Assembly: GCF_012163135.1 (NCBI RefSeq)
Contig: NZ_JAAVUP010000003.1
Location: 524,283-588,282, forward strand
Source of the DNA: Neoroseomonas oryzicola
GTDB taxonomy: Bacteria; Pseudomonadota; Alphaproteobacteria; Acetobacterales; Acetobacteraceae
Reading direction: 5' to 3'
DNA length: 64,000 bases
Notes under the pieces: generated by a model
Databases searched by the model: none
What the model was told of the DNA's origin: nothing
The model's input: only the letters and a program-made list of their open reading frames with translations
In this document: positions 9,398-18,793 of the stretch, piece after piece
Position numbering within the stretch: position 1 is the stretch's first letter
How the letters are laid out: the number at the start of each line of letters is the position of its first letter
Position numbers and translations under genes: made by a program

Positions 9398-9524
9398 GGG
9401 GGGAGAAGAGAACTTCTCCCCCCGGAACCCCCCTCAACCTTCTTTGCGATTTGGTATGACCGCCGGGGGTGGCGCCAGGTGACCAAAGAAGGGAGGGGGC
9501 TCGGGGGAGGTTCCCCTCCCCCGA
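9398..9524. repeat. Mosaic intergenic repeat, CCTTCTTTG family, copy 1
   Basis: Two inverted halves lie between argG and the dismutase gene. The half next to the dismutase stop (read on minus) is a perfect 10-bp hairpin, 9501-9510 with 9515-9524, with a GGAA loop, then a C-rich linker and CCTTCTTTGG. The other half is a perfect 11-bp hairpin, 9398-9408 with 9413-9423, then a C-rich linker and CCTTCTTTG ending at 9446. The stretch 9428-9446 is identical over 19 bases, inverted, to 57442-57460. The dismutase-side half starts 6 bases after a stop codon and probably terminates that gene. Confidence 0.8.
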
Positions 9525-9530
9525 CCTTCC

Positions 9531-10253
9531 TCAGACGCGCAGCGTCCCGTTCTTCGCCGCCTCGTACCGCGCCGCGATCTTCTCCCAGTTCAGCACGTTC
9601 CACCACGCGGTCAGGTAGTCCGCCCGGCGGTTCTGGTAGCGCAGGTAATAGGCGTGTTCCCACACGTCGTTGCCCATCAGCACCCGTCCGCCATCCATCA
9701 GCGGCGTGTCCTGGTTGGGCTTCGACACCAGGGAGAGGTTGCCCCCCGGCGTCACCGCGACGAACACCCAGCCTGACCCGAAAACGCGCGTGCCGGCGGT
9801 GTTGAAGTCGGTGCGGAACTTCTCCATCCCGCCCAGGTCGCGGTCGATCGCGGCCTTGAGGTCGCCGGTCGGCTCGCCGCCTTCCCCGCCCATGATCTCC
9901 CAGAACATGGAATGGTTGGCGTGGCCGCCGCCGTTGTTGCGGATGGCCGTGCGCACCGCCTCGGGCACCTGGGACAGGCGCATCAGGATCTCGTCCACCG
10001 GCATCTGCGCCAGGGCCGAATGGTCTTTCACCGCGGCGTTGAGGTTCGCGACATAGGCCGCGTGGTGCCGCCCGTGGTGGATCTCCATCGTCATCGCGTC
10101 GATGGCGCGCTCATTGGCGTTGGGCGCGTAGGGCAGGGCCGGCAGGGTGAAAGGGCCGGCGGGCGCCTGGGCGTAGGCCGGGCGGCGCGTGGCCGCCATC
10201 GCCGCGAGGCCGGCGGCCCCGAACAGGAGGCCGCGGCGGTGCATCGTCGTCAT
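9531..10253 (-). CDS. Exported Fe/Mn superoxide dismutase
   Basis: A 240-aa Fe/Mn-type dismutase that removes superoxide. Metal ligands are visible: His59 in MEIHHGRHHAAYV, the histidine in HANHSMFW, and Asp/His in DVWEHAYYLRYQN. Unlike the usual ~200-aa cytoplasmic enzyme it carries an extra leader with a twin-arginine motif (HRRGLLFGAAGLAAMAA) ending near AYAQA, so it should be exported folded, with its metal, to the periplasm. The ATG at 10253 follows a GGGGAA-like site. Iron versus manganese cannot be decided from what I see. Confidence 0.93.
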   Translation of the reverse strand: MTTMHRRGLLFGAAGLAAMAATRRPAYAQAPAGPFTLPALPYAPNANERAIDAMTMEIHHGRHHAAYVANLNAAVKDHSALAQMPVDEILMRLSQVPEAVRTAIRNNGGGHANHSMFWEIMGGEGGEPTGDLKAAIDRDLGGMEKFRTDFNTAGTRVFGSGWVFVAVTPGGNLSLVSKPNQDTPLMDGGRVLMGNDVWEHAYYLRYQNRRADYLTAWWNVLNWEKIAARYEAAKNGTLRV

Positions 10254-10431
10254 TGTCGTTCCCCGTGAAGCTGGGCGACGGACAATGGGGCCTGGGCCGG
10301 GCGGCGGCAACCACGCTCTGGCGGCGCAACGACGGCCCGGAAACGCAACCGGCCCGCAGCCTCGGCCCGGGCCCCGCGATGGGGCACCTGGCCGGGGCCG
10401 CGGGCCCGGATGGCGGCCGCGGGGGAAGGGT

Positions 10432-10758
10432 TCAGCCTTCCTCGTCGCGGTCGGCTTCGACCTCGATGTCCTCGCCCAGGCCCTCGGCGTCGTCCTCGAG
10501 CTCCTCGGCGTCCTCGATCGCCTCGTCGCCCTCGACGTCCTCCACCTCCAGGTCCTCGGTCTCGGCCTCCGGGCTCGCGGCGCGCTTCTTCAGCTTCTCG
10601 TCCGGGATCGGGGCTGCCGGCGCACGGCGCAGGCGCGGCTGCTCGGCCGGCTGCTCGGTGCCGCATTTCGGGCAGACCGCGGGGGTGCGGGTCAGGTCGT
10701 AGAAACGCGTGCCGCACGCGACGCAGGTGCGCTTCAGGCCGAGTTCAGGCTTCGCCAT
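10432..10758 (-). CDS. FYDLN-acid / TIGR02300 family protein
   Basis: A 108-aa protein. The N-terminal 35 residues form a zinc-ribbon-like module with CxxC pairs ([22 protein letters not shown]), including the FYDL signature that names the family. A basic stretch follows, then a very acidic tail of about 45 residues rich in Glu/Asp. The family is widespread in alphaproteobacteria and has no established function. It is divergent from aroA with a 106-base gap, a conserved neighbourhood in alphaproteobacteria. Confidence 0.92.
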   Translation of the reverse strand: MAKPELGLKRTCVACGTRFYDLTRTPAVCPKCGTEQPAEQPRLRRAPAAPIPDEKLKKRAASPEAETEDLEVEDVEGDEAIEDAEELEDDAEGLGEDIEVEADRDEEG

Positions 10759-10864
10759 GGGTCCTGTCCGTCTCGCGCGCATCGCCCGCCGGGGACACGC
10801 GCCGTCTGCAAAGGGTCGGGCGCATTGCCACGCGATGCCGGGCCATGTCAAACGCGGCCCCGCC

Positions 10865-12211
10865 ATGTCCCATCCCGATCCCCGGCCGCTCCACGCCTCC
10901 GCCCCTTCCGCCCCGCTCGCCGGCCGGCTCGGCGTGCCCGGGGACAAGTCCATCAGCCACCGCGCCCTGATGTTCGGCGCGGTCGCCGTCGGCACCACCG
11001 AGATCAGCGGCCTGCTGGAAGGGGAGGACGTGCTGCGCACCGCCGCGGCCATGCGCGCCCTGGGCGCGACGGTGGACAAGACCGGCCCCGGCGCCTGGCG
11101 CGTCTCGGGCCGCGGCGTGGGCGGCCTCGTGGAACCGGCCGACGTGCTCGACATGGGCAATTCGGGCACCGCGGCGCGGCTGCTGCTCGGGCTGATCTCG
11201 GGCCATCCCATCTTCGCGGTGATGACGGGCGACGCCTCCCTCCGCCGCCGCCCCATGAAGCGCGTGACCGACCCGCTCTCGGCCACCGGCGCCCAGTTCT
11301 GGACGCGGGACGGGGGGCGGCTGCCGCTTGCCGTCCGGGGTGCTGCCGACCCGCTGCCGATCGACTACGTGCTGCCCGTCGCCTCGGCCCAGGTGAAGTC
11401 CGCCTGCCTCCTCGCCGGCCTCTGCGCCCCGGGGACCACCCGCGTGGTGGAAAAGGAGCCGACCCGCGACCACACCGAGAACATGCTCCGCCACTTCGGG
11501 GCGACCGTCTCGGTCGAGGACACCGCCGAAGGCCGCGTCATCCGCCTCGAAGGGCAGCCGGAACTGGTCGCCGCGCCGGTCCTCGTGCCCGGCGACCCGT
11601 CCTCCGCCGCCTTCCCGATCGTCGCCGCGCTGCTGGTGCCCGGGTCGCGCGTCGTGGTCGAGAATGTCGGCCTCAACCCGCTGCGCACCGGCCTGTTCAC
11701 CACGCTGCGGGAGATGGGCGCGGCCCTGCGCGTCGAGAACGAACGCATCTCCGGCGGCGAGCCGGTGGGCGACATCGTCGCCGAATACACCGAGCTGTCC
11801 GGCGTGACGGTGCCGCCGCACCGCGCGCCGTCGATGATCGACGAATACCCGGTCCTCGCGGTGGCCGCGGCCGCCGCGCGCGGCACGACGCGCATGAAGG
11901 GCCTGGCGGAACTGCGGGTGAAGGAGAGCGACCGCCTGGCCGCCACCGCGGCGCTGCTCGCCGGCAACGGCATCAAGGCCGAGATCGAGGGCGACGACCT
12001 CATCGTCCACGGCACCGGCGGCGCCATTCCCGGCGGCGGCACGGTCGAGACGCACATGGACCACCGCATCGCCATGTCCGCCCTCGTCATGGGCCTCGCC
12101 GCCCGCGCGCCGGTGACGGCCGACGACGCGGCCTTCATCGACACATCCTTCCCCGGCTTCGCGGCGCTGATGAACGGGCTGACGACCGGCACGCCGCTCG
12201 CCGCGCCGTGA
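10865..12211 (+). CDS. aroA: 3-phosphoshikimate 1-carboxyvinyltransferase (EPSP synthase, class II)
   Basis: AroA (448 aa) makes EPSP from shikimate-3-phosphate and PEP in aromatic biosynthesis. It aligns with the CP4-like class II group in its start (MSH...), [16 protein letters not shown] and [19 protein letters not shown]. The PEP-site loop reads [11 protein letters not shown], with glycine at the position where CP4 enzyme has alanine, so the known glyphosate-tolerance change is absent. The ATG at 10865 fits family N-termini. Its stop overlaps the cmk start (GTGA), indicating translational coupling. Confidence 0.96.
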   Translation: MSHPDPRPLHASAPSAPLAGRLGVPGDKSISHRALMFGAVAVGTTEISGLLEGEDVLRTAAAMRALGATVDKTGPGAWRVSGRGVGGLVEPADVLDMGNSGTAARLLLGLISGHPIFAVMTGDASLRRRPMKRVTDPLSATGAQFWTRDGGRLPLAVRGAADPLPIDYVLPVASAQVKSACLLAGLCAPGTTRVVEKEPTRDHTENMLRHFGATVSVEDTAEGRVIRLEGQPELVAAPVLVPGDPSSAAFPIVAALLVPGSRVVVENVGLNPLRTGLFTTLREMGAALRVENERISGGEPVGDIVAEYTELSGVTVPPHRAPSMIDEYPVLAVAAAAARGTTRMKGLAELRVKESDRLAATAALLAGNGIKAEIEGDDLIVHGTGGAIPGGGTVETHMDHRIAMSALVMGLAARAPVTADDAAFIDTSFPGFAALMNGLTTGTPLAAP

Positions 12212-12837
12212 CGGGCATCGTCGTTGCCGTCGACGGCCCCGCCGCGGCGGGCAAGGGCACCCTCGCCCGCCGCCTCGCCGCCGCGCTGGACCTGCCCTAC
12301 CTCGACACCGGGCTGCTTTACCGAGCCGTCGGGCGCCGCGTGCTCGACGCGGATGCCGACCCGCGCGATGCGGCCATCGCCGAAGCCGCCGCCCGCGCCC
12401 TCACACCCGCCGACCTCGACCGCACCGACCTGCGCGGCCCGATGGCCGACATGGCCGCCAGCGCGGTCGCCGCGATTCCGGCCGTGCGCGCCGCGCTGCT
12501 CGACTTCCAGCGCGCCTTCGGGCGCGACCGCGGCGCCGTCCTCGACGGCCGCGACATCGGGACCGTCGTCTTCCCGGACGCGCGGGCGAAGCTCTACGTC
12601 ACCGCCAGCGTCGAGGAACGCGCCCGCCGCCGCTTCCTCGAACTCCAGGCCCGCGGCGTCGCCGCCGACCGCAGCCAGGTCGAAGCCGAGATCCGCGACC
12701 GCGACGCCCAGGACGCGAACCGCCCCGTCGCCCCCCTGAAACCCGCCCCGGACGCGATGCTGCTCGACACGACGAGCCTCGACGCGGAAGCAGCCTTCGC
12801 GGCCGCGCTGGACCTGGTGCGCGGCAGGCTCGGCTGA
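12208..12837 (+). CDS. cmk: Cytidylate kinase
   Basis: Cmk (209 aa) phosphorylates CMP/dCMP. Visible motifs are the P-loop [43 protein letters not shown], and the lid with [16 protein letters not shown]. It starts at a GTG that overlaps the aroA stop by four bases; no better start lies downstream before the P-loop. The aroA-cmk pair is conserved, and rpsA, which often follows, is not here. A perfect hairpin begins six bases after the stop. Confidence 0.95.
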   Translation: MTGIVVAVDGPAAAGKGTLARRLAAALDLPYLDTGLLYRAVGRRVLDADADPRDAAIAEAAARALTPADLDRTDLRGPMADMAASAVAAIPAVRAALLDFQRAFGRDRGAVLDGRDIGTVVFPDARAKLYVTASVEERARRRFLELQARGVAADRSQVEAEIRDRDAQDANRPVAPLKPAPDAMLLDTTSLDAEAAFAAALDLVRGRLG

Positions 12838-12843
12838 CGGAAG

Positions 12844-13067
12844 CCGGGGGAGGGCGCTGCCCTCCCCCGGACCCCCCCACCCGCCAGAGGCCGAAAGGCC
12901 TCTGGACACCAGGACTTTATCGGGGGGTTTGGGGGGGGGGGTGGGGCGGGGGGCGCGGCGGGGGCACCCCTGGTGGCCCCCCCCCCAAACCCCCCAGGAT
13001 ATCATGGTTTCCAAAGGCCCTTAGGCCTTTGGTGGGGAGAGGTCCGGAGAGGGGCAAGGCCCCTCTC
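12844..13067. repeat. Mosaic intergenic repeat, copy 2 (AGGCC family, complete)
   Basis: The best-preserved copy, between convergent cmk and a methyltransferase gene. On the cmk side are a 12-bp stem (12844-12855 with 12859-12870), then the hairpin CCAGAGGCC-GAAA-GGCCTCTGG (12884-12905). On the other side, read on minus, are a 9-bp stem (13047-13055 with 13059-13067), then CCAAAGGCC-TAAG-GGCCTTTGG (13011-13032). The centre has a perfect 19-bp inverted repeat of G and T tracts (12922-12940 with 12977-12995). Each half begins 6 and 12 bases after the respective stop codon, so both genes probably end in it. Confidence 0.85.
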
Positions 13068-13079
13068 TGGCCTTCCCCG

Positions 13080-14321
13080 TCACCGCGCCTTCAGCAGCAT
13101 CCGGTTCACCCGCTCCAGCGCGGTGGCGGTCGCGGCGTAGTCGCGGGCGAAGGCGTCGGGGGCGATGCCGAGTTCGGTCAGTTCGTCGCGGATGTCGCCC
13201 ATGGTGCGGGTGCCGTCGATGCGCGCGACGATGGCGCCGGCGAGGCGTGGCAGGGTGATGGGCACGGTCAGCCCGTCGGCCGAGACGCGCAGCACGCCGT
13301 CGCGCGGGATCTGGGCGGCGAGTTTCGGGCCTTCGAGCTCCCGCAGGATGGGGATGCTGTCGGGGTCGTCCCAGCCGGGCAGGGGCGGGCCTTCGCCCTT
13401 GCGGACGCAGTAGGCGATGTGGATGCCCATGTTGCCGGCGGCGGCTTCGGCGAGGGCCGCGCGTTCGATGAAGGACAGGCGTGCGGTGCGTTCGCGCAGG
13501 CGCGGGTCCGAGAGGAAACTGTCGGGGTCGTAGCGGAAGGGTTCGACCAGGCAGCGGATCTCGAGCCCCGCGGCGTCGACCAGGGCGGCGAGCGCGGGCA
13601 CGGTGAAGGCGACGTCGCGCGGGTTCAGCAGCAGGTCGTAGATGCCGGCGTCGCCGCCCTTCACGTGGTCGGTGATCCAGGGGTTGCGGCGCAGCCAGGC
13701 GGTCTCGGGCATCTGGCGCCACAGGCGCTTGGCGACGTCGACGCGCTGGGCGGGGGCCTCGCCGGGCGGGGCGATCAGGCGCAGCGCGTCCTGCATCATG
13801 TAGACGCCGGTGCGTCCGTGCGGGGCGTAGACCATCAGGCCGAGGCCGCCGCCGGGGGCGAGGACGGAGACGAGCGCGCGCAGGCCCTCGAGCGGGTCGG
13901 GCAGGTGGTGCAGCACGCCGCAGCAATCGATGTAGTCGAAGGGCCCGAGGCCCGATCCGGGCAGTTCGAGGATCGAGGCTTCCCGGAACGCCACGTTGCC
14001 GAGTCCGCGCGCCGCGACGCGCGCCTCGGCGACCTTCCGCGCGGCGGCGGAACGGTCGAGCCAGGTGACCTCGCCCTCCCGCCCGGCGGTGGCCATCTGC
14101 TGGGCCAGCATCACGGTCGCGTCACCGGATCCGCCCCCGGCGACGAGGGCGCGCAGCGGCGCCGCGGCCGGCCGGCGGCCGGCGAAGATCCAGTGGTCGA
14201 CCTCCCGCAGATGGCTGGGACTGCCGACAATGAGGCGTTTCGCCTCGTCGCGCGGGTCCCGCTGCGGGTAGGGGTAGGCTTCGTACTGCTCGGCCAGGGC
14301 GGCGTCGGCGGCATCCGTCAT
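13080..14321 (-). CDS. Class I SAM-dependent methyltransferase
   Basis: A 413-aa protein. The SAM-binding core has a glycine-rich motif I (ALVAGGGSGDATVMLA), acidic WLDRSAAARKVA, and motif IV-like FDYIDCCGVLHHLPDP. The N-terminus YEAYPYPQRDPRDEA recurs in methyltransferases of this group. The C-terminal ~90 residues (RLAGAIVARIDGTRTMGDIRDEL) look like a PqqD-like winged-helix module, which in other families binds peptide substrates. The substrate is unknown. It is a single gene convergent with cmk. Confidence 0.85.
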   Translation of the reverse strand: MTDAADAALAEQYEAYPYPQRDPRDEAKRLIVGSPSHLREVDHWIFAGRRPAAAPLRALVAGGGSGDATVMLAQQMATAGREGEVTWLDRSAAARKVAEARVAARGLGNVAFREASILELPGSGLGPFDYIDCCGVLHHLPDPLEGLRALVSVLAPGGGLGLMVYAPHGRTGVYMMQDALRLIAPPGEAPAQRVDVAKRLWRQMPETAWLRRNPWITDHVKGGDAGIYDLLLNPRDVAFTVPALAALVDAAGLEIRCLVEPFRYDPDSFLSDPRLRERTARLSFIERAALAEAAAGNMGIHIAYCVRKGEGPPLPGWDDPDSIPILRELEGPKLAAQIPRDGVLRVSADGLTVPITLPRLAGAIVARIDGTRTMGDIRDELTELGIAPDAFARDYAATATALERVNRMLLKAR

Positions 14322-14407
14322 GGGCGCCTGTCTACCGCCGGGATGGGGGACAGGACCAGAAGGCGCGCGGTTGCCCCGGCGCCCCCGGCTTCGTATCTAG
14401 ATGGACC

Positions 14408-14917
14408 ATGCGAGCCGTATTCCTCACCGCCGCCCTGGCGGCCCTCGTCGCCGTCCCGGCCATCGCCCAGCAGCGCGCCCAGCAGGGCCCGCAGAAGCTC
14501 GGCGATTTCCAGGACTGGACGGCGGCCGTCCACCACGAGAACGGGCAGAAGGTCTGCTACGCCTTCACCCGGGCCTCGCGGACCGATCCGCAACGGGACG
14601 GGGTGATCCTGACGGTGACGCACCGGTCGCAGAGCCGCGACCAGGTGGCGCTGACGGCGCGCTATGCCTATCCGCGCAATGCGGCGGTGGTGGTGGCGGT
14701 CGGCCAGACCCAGCTGCAATTCTACACCAGCGGCGAATCGGCCTTCGCGCGGGACGGGCGCGCTTCGGTGGCGGCCTTCCGCAACGGGGCGAACGCCACC
14801 GCCCGCGGGCCGCGCGCCGGCGGCCGCGGCACGGCGACGGACACCTTCAGCCTGTCGGGCTTCTCCTCGGCCTACGACGCCATCAGCCGCGAGTGTCCGG
14901 CCCCCGGCCGCCGATGA
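14408..14917 (+). CDS. Exported IalB-family (invasion-associated locus B) protein
   Basis: A 169-aa protein with a signal peptide ([22 protein letters not shown]), then the IalB pattern: [32 protein letters not shown], and a late cysteine (SRECPAPG). The name comes from Bartonella; in free-living alphaproteobacteria these are common periplasmic proteins of unknown role and do not imply virulence. Its stop overlaps the rlmN start (ATGA), so the two are translated together. Confidence 0.85.
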   Translation: MRAVFLTAALAALVAVPAIAQQRAQQGPQKLGDFQDWTAAVHHENGQKVCYAFTRASRTDPQRDGVILTVTHRSQSRDQVALTARYAYPRNAAVVVAVGQTQLQFYTSGESAFARDGRASVAAFRNGANATARGPRAGGRGTATDTFSLSGFSSAYDAISRECPAPGRR

Positions 14918-16095
14918 CCGACGCGGCCACCACCGACGGGCTGGCCGAGGCGGAACGCGCACGGATCCTCGCCAAGGCGGCGATCTTCGCGCCGCCGCCG
15001 GCGACGCTGGCCGATGGCCGCCGCGACCTGGTCGGCCTGTCGCGCGAGGAACTCGCCGCCGAGATGGCCGCGATCGGCGAGAAGCCCTTCCGCGCCAAGC
15101 AGCTCTGGCACTGGATCTACCACCAGGGCGAGACCGACTTCGCGAAGATGACGACCATCGCGAAGCCGATGCAGGCGAAGCTCGCCGAACGCTTCGTGGT
15201 CGGCCGGCCAGGTGTGGCGACGCAGCAGGACAGCGCGGATTCGACCCGGAAATGGGTCTTCGCCTTCCGCGACGACCAGCGGGTCGAGACGGTCTACATC
15301 CCCTCGGCGGATGAGGATCGCGGCGCGGTCTGCATCTCGACGCAGGTGGGCTGCACGCTGTCCTGCCGGTTCTGCCACACCGGCACGCAGAAGCTGGTGC
15401 GCAACCTGGGCGCGGCCGAGATCGTCGGCCAGTTCATGGCGGCGCGCGATTCCTATGGCGAATGGCCGTCCCCCAAGGACGGCACGGCGCGGCACCTGTC
15501 GAACATCGTCGTCATGGGCATGGGCGAGCCGCTCTACAACTACGAGAACGTCGCCAAGGCCCTGAAGATCGTGATGGACCACGAGGGCATCGGCCTGAGC
15601 CGCCGGCGCATCACGCTGTCTACCTCGGGCGTCGTGCCGATGATGGACCGTTGCGGGGCGGAGCTCGGCGTGGGCCTCGCGGTGTCGCTGCATGCGGTGA
15701 CGAACGAGCTGCGCGACGAGATCGTGCCGCTGAACCGCAAGTACCCGATCGAGGAGCTGATGGCGGCCTGCCGGCGCTATCCCGGCGCGTCCAACGCGCG
15801 GCGCATCACCTTCGAATACGTGATGCTGCGCGGGGTGAACGACAGCGAGGCCGAGGCGCGCGAGCTGGTGCGCCTGATCAAGGGCCTGCCGGCCAAGGTG
15901 AACCTGATCCCGTTCAACCCCTGGCCGGGCAGCCCGTACAAGACGTCCACCAGCGAGGCGATCCAGCGCTTCGCGCAGATCGTGAACGATGCGGGCTATG
16001 CGAGCCCGATCCGCCGGCCGCGCGGGCGGGACATCCTCGCGGCCTGCGGGCAGCTCAAGACCGAGAGCGAGCGGAAGAAGCGCGACGCGGCGTGA
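14914..16095 (+). CDS. rlmN: Dual-specificity rRNA/tRNA adenine-C2 methyltransferase RlmN
   Basis: RlmN (393 aa) is a radical-SAM enzyme that methylates A2503 of 23S rRNA and A37 of some tRNAs. The iron-sulfur cluster motif is CTLSCRFC (C147, C151, C154). The [10 protein letters not shown] box is present, and the methyl-carrying cysteine is C378 in ILAACGQL. The N-terminal RNA-binding part ([18 protein letters not shown]) is also typical. It overlaps the preceding IalB-family gene by four bases. Confidence 0.97.
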   Translation: MTDAATTDGLAEAERARILAKAAIFAPPPATLADGRRDLVGLSREELAAEMAAIGEKPFRAKQLWHWIYHQGETDFAKMTTIAKPMQAKLAERFVVGRPGVATQQDSADSTRKWVFAFRDDQRVETVYIPSADEDRGAVCISTQVGCTLSCRFCHTGTQKLVRNLGAAEIVGQFMAARDSYGEWPSPKDGTARHLSNIVVMGMGEPLYNYENVAKALKIVMDHEGIGLSRRRITLSTSGVVPMMDRCGAELGVGLAVSLHAVTNELRDEIVPLNRKYPIEELMAACRRYPGASNARRITFEYVMLRGVNDSEAEARELVRLIKGLPAKVNLIPFNPWPGSPYKTSTSEAIQRFAQIVNDAGYASPIRRPRGRDILAACGQLKTESERKKRDAA

Positions 16096-16108
16096 TGCCG
16101 GGCACCGG

Positions 16109-17128
16109 TCAGCGCCACAGGCCCCGCGCCGCGAGCCAGTCCTGCACCAGCGCGGCCACCGCATCCGAGTTGCGGTCCATCATCAGCATGTGGCTGTTGC
16201 CGCGGATGCCGCGGGCGGGAAGGTCGACATCCTCGACGCTTCCGCCGGCGGCGCGCACCGCGTCGGAGAAGGCGCGGGCATTGCGGCGGATCACCGACCA
16301 GCGGGGGTCGGCGTCCACGTAGTCGCCATAGACCAGCAGGGTCGGGACCTCCCGCAGCTTCGCCGCCTCGGCGGCGATGCCGGTGCCGGCGGGCTCGACG
16401 AGGACCAGCGCGCGGAACAGGTCGGGCCGCCGCTGCGCCACCTGCCAGGCGAAGGCGCCGCCCTGGGAATGCGCGATCACCACCGAGGGCCCTACGCGCT
16501 CGAGTAGCGCGACATAGGCGGCGATGACGTCGTCATCGGTGCCGAGGTAGCGCGCCACAACCTGGCGCATGAAGGCAAGATACTGCCCGCGCTCGGCGGG
16601 GAACTGGTTGCCCGGCAGGACCGACCCCCGTGCGAAGGAACCGGCGCCGTCGCCGATGCGGAAGCGCTCCCAGGGGTTCACGGTCGGCAGGTGGATGGCC
16701 TGGCCGTAGATCTCGGGTGACATCGCGGCACCGCTGCGGCCGCGCTCGACGGCGTCGGTGACGTAGGTCGCCCAGCCGCGGCGAAGGAAGAAATGTTCCC
16801 AGCCCTCGCGCCCGTCCGGCGTCGTCTCCCAGGTCACGCCCGTGAGGTAGGCGCCGTGCCACAGCATCAAGGGCGCCGCGCCGCGCCGCGGCGATGGCAC
16901 TATGAAGCGGGCATACATCTGGCCCACCATGTAGGTGCCGTTGGGATCGATGCGCAGCGGCGCGCCGCCGACGGTCGGCGTGTATTCGACGACGGGCTTG
17001 CCGGTGACCTCGACCAGCCGGCCGCCGACATGGAACGAGCCGAACTGTTCGATTGTCAGGGGCTGGGCGGCGGCCATGCCGGCCCAGAGCGCGACGATGA
17101 GGCCCGCCAAGACGTGACGCAGGCGCAT
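16109..17128 (-). CDS. Exported alpha/beta hydrolase (esterase-like)
   Basis: A 339-aa protein with signal peptide MRLRHVLAGLIVALWAGMAAAQ. Features of the fold are PLMLWHGAYLTGVTWE (oxyanion region), the nucleophile elbow VVIAHSQGGAFAWQ, and a late RGNSHMLMMDRNSD that supplies the histidine. Similar periplasmic proteins are annotated as esterases or hydrolases in Burkholderia-like and Acetobacteraceae genomes; the substrate is unknown. It is downstream of ahcY on the same strand but separated by a strong hairpin, and convergent with rlmN. Confidence 0.85.
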   Translation of the reverse strand: MRLRHVLAGLIVALWAGMAAAQPLTIEQFGSFHVGGRLVEVTGKPVVEYTPTVGGAPLRIDPNGTYMVGQMYARFIVPSPRRGAAPLMLWHGAYLTGVTWETTPDGREGWEHFFLRRGWATYVTDAVERGRSGAAMSPEIYGQAIHLPTVNPWERFRIGDGAGSFARGSVLPGNQFPAERGQYLAFMRQVVARYLGTDDDVIAAYVALLERVGPSVVIAHSQGGAFAWQVAQRRPDLFRALVLVEPAGTGIAAEAAKLREVPTLLVYGDYVDADPRWSVIRRNARAFSDAVRAAGGSVEDVDLPARGIRGNSHMLMMDRNSDAVAALVQDWLAARGLWR

Positions 17129-17218
17129 GTTTCCGTCCCTGGTTCCTTGCGCGAAAGCGTGGCGCGGGTGGCGCGCCCTGGCAAGGTCCGAAAGGACAGG
17201 CTTATGGCCTATGGGGGC

Positions 17219-17239
17219 GGGGCGGCACGTGGCCGCCCC
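17219..17239 (-). terminator. Hairpin terminator after ahcY
   Basis: A perfect 8-bp stem GGGGCGGC/GCCGCCCC (17219-17226 with 17232-17239) with a five-base loop lies 7 bases past the ahcY stop. No T-tract follows. Confidence 0.55.
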
Positions 17240-17246
17240 GCGCCGG

Positions 17247-18641
17247 TCAGTAGCGGTACTGCTCCGCCTTGAACGGCCCCTGCGGCGACACGCCGATGTA
17301 GTCCGCCTGTGCCTTGGACATCTTCGTCAGCGTCGCGCCGACCTTGGCCAGGTGCAGCGAGGCCACCTTCTCGTCCAGGTGCTTCGGCAGCACGTAGACC
17401 TTCTTCTCGTACTTGCCGGGGTTCGTCCAAAGCTCGATCTGCGCGAGCGTCTGGTTGGTGAAGGACGCCGACATCACGAAGGACGGGTGCCCCGTCGCGT
17501 TGCCGAGGTTCACCAGGCGCCCTTCGGAGAGCAGGATGATGCGCTTGCCGTCGGGGAACTCGACCTCGTCCACCTGCGGCTTCACGTTGTCCCACTTGAA
17601 GTTGCGCAGGCCGGCGACCTGGATCTCGCTGTCGAAGTGGCCGATGTTGCACACGATCGCGCGGTGCTTCATCGCGCGCATGTGGTCCACGGTGATGACG
17701 TCGACATTGCCGGTGGCGGTGACGAAGATGTCCGCGGCGGGCGCGGCCTGTTCCATCGTCACGACCTGGTAGCCTTCCATCGCGGCCTGCAGGGCGCAGA
17801 TCGGGTCGACCTCGCTGACCATGACGCGGCAGCCGGCCTGGCGCAGCGAGGCGGCGGAACCCTTGCCCACGTCGCCGAAGCCGCAGACCATCGCGACCTT
17901 GCCGGCCATCATCACGTCGGTGCCGCGGCGGATCGCGTCCACCAGCGATTCACGGCAACCATAGAGGTTGTCGAACTTCGACTTGGTGACGCTGTCGTTC
18001 ACGTTGATGGCGGGAAAGAGCAGCTTGCCCTCCTTCGCCATGTTGTAGAGGCGGTGGACGCCCGTCGTCGTCTCCTCGGACACGCCGACGATGGCCTTCG
18101 CGAGCTGCGCGAACCAGCCCGGCTTGGTCTTCAGGCAGTCCTTGATCAGCGCGAAGAAGACTTCCTCTTCCTCGTTCGTCGGCTTGTCGAGGAAGGCGGT
18201 GTCGCCGTTCTCGGCGCGCAGGCCGTAATGGACCAGCAGCGTCATGTCGCCGCCGTCGTCGAGCAGCACGTTCGGCGTGCCGCCATCGCCCCATTCCAGG
18301 GTGCGCTTCACGTACTGCCAGTATTCGGGAAGCGTCTCGCCCTTCACGGCGAAGACCGGCGTGCCGGTCGCCGCGATCGCGGCCGCGGCGTGGTCCTGGG
18401 TCGAGAAGATGTTGCACGACGACCAGCGGACATCGGCGCCGAGCGCCTTCAGCGTCTCGATCAGCACGGCGGTCTGGATGGTCATGTGCAGGCAGCCGGC
18501 GATGCGCGCGCCCTTGAGCGGCTGCTGCTTGCCGTATTCGGCGCGGGTCGCCATCAGGCCGGGCATCTCGTCCTCGGCCATCGAGATCTCCTTGCGGCCC
18601 CAATCGGCCAGGGAGAGGTCCTTCACGACATAGTCGGCCAT
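17247..18641 (-). CDS. ahcY: Adenosylhomocysteinase (SAH hydrolase)
   Basis: AhcY (464 aa) reversibly splits S-adenosylhomocysteine into adenosine and homocysteine, relieving product inhibition of methyltransferases. Family features are [24 protein letters not shown] (start), [13 protein letters not shown], the NAD-binding [16 protein letters not shown], and the C-terminal [17 protein letters not shown] with its conserved Lys/Tyr. The insertion around [16 protein letters not shown] is typical of bacterial long forms. It sits behind a palindromic site that may tie its expression to the methionine cycle. metK lies 20 kb away. Confidence 0.97.
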   Translation of the reverse strand: MADYVVKDLSLADWGRKEISMAEDEMPGLMATRAEYGKQQPLKGARIAGCLHMTIQTAVLIETLKALGADVRWSSCNIFSTQDHAAAAIAATGTPVFAVKGETLPEYWQYVKRTLEWGDGGTPNVLLDDGGDMTLLVHYGLRAENGDTAFLDKPTNEEEEVFFALIKDCLKTKPGWFAQLAKAIVGVSEETTTGVHRLYNMAKEGKLLFPAINVNDSVTKSKFDNLYGCRESLVDAIRRGTDVMMAGKVAMVCGFGDVGKGSAASLRQAGCRVMVSEVDPICALQAAMEGYQVVTMEQAAPAADIFVTATGNVDVITVDHMRAMKHRAIVCNIGHFDSEIQVAGLRNFKWDNVKPQVDEVEFPDGKRIILLSEGRLVNLGNATGHPSFVMSASFTNQTLAQIELWTNPGKYEKKVYVLPKHLDEKVASLHLAKVGATLTKMSKAQADYIGVSPQGPFKAEQYRY

Positions 18642-18724
18642 GCGCGCTGTCTCGCTTCTTCGGTCTTCGGGTGTGGCGGGCCGGTAGCACGCCCGGACCG
18701 GGGAGGCCAGAGCGGACGATCACT

Positions 18725-18742
18725 CATAAGGATATCTTTATG
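18725..18742. promoter_or_regulatory. 18-bp palindrome, candidate SAH/SAM-responsive repressor site
   Basis: CATAAGGATATCTTTATG is a palindrome with a single mismatched pair, in the only AT-rich patch of the 152-base divergent region between ahcY and addA, 83 bases before ahcY. It resembles the ATAAAGATATCTTTAT-type operator that, from memory, is reported for ArsR-family SahR/SamR regulators of methionine-cycle genes. No such regulator gene is in the window. Confidence 0.6.
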
Positions 18743-18793
18743 CGTTCGCTGGCCGTGCCCCCGACTCCGGGGCCGGGGTAGGATGGCGCGCCG

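Noticed and set aside
11150-11175. Possible natural glyphosate tolerance of the class II EPSP synthase
   Set aside because: The PEP loop reads GNSGTA with glycine where the tolerant CP4 enzyme has alanine, so the known determinant is missing.
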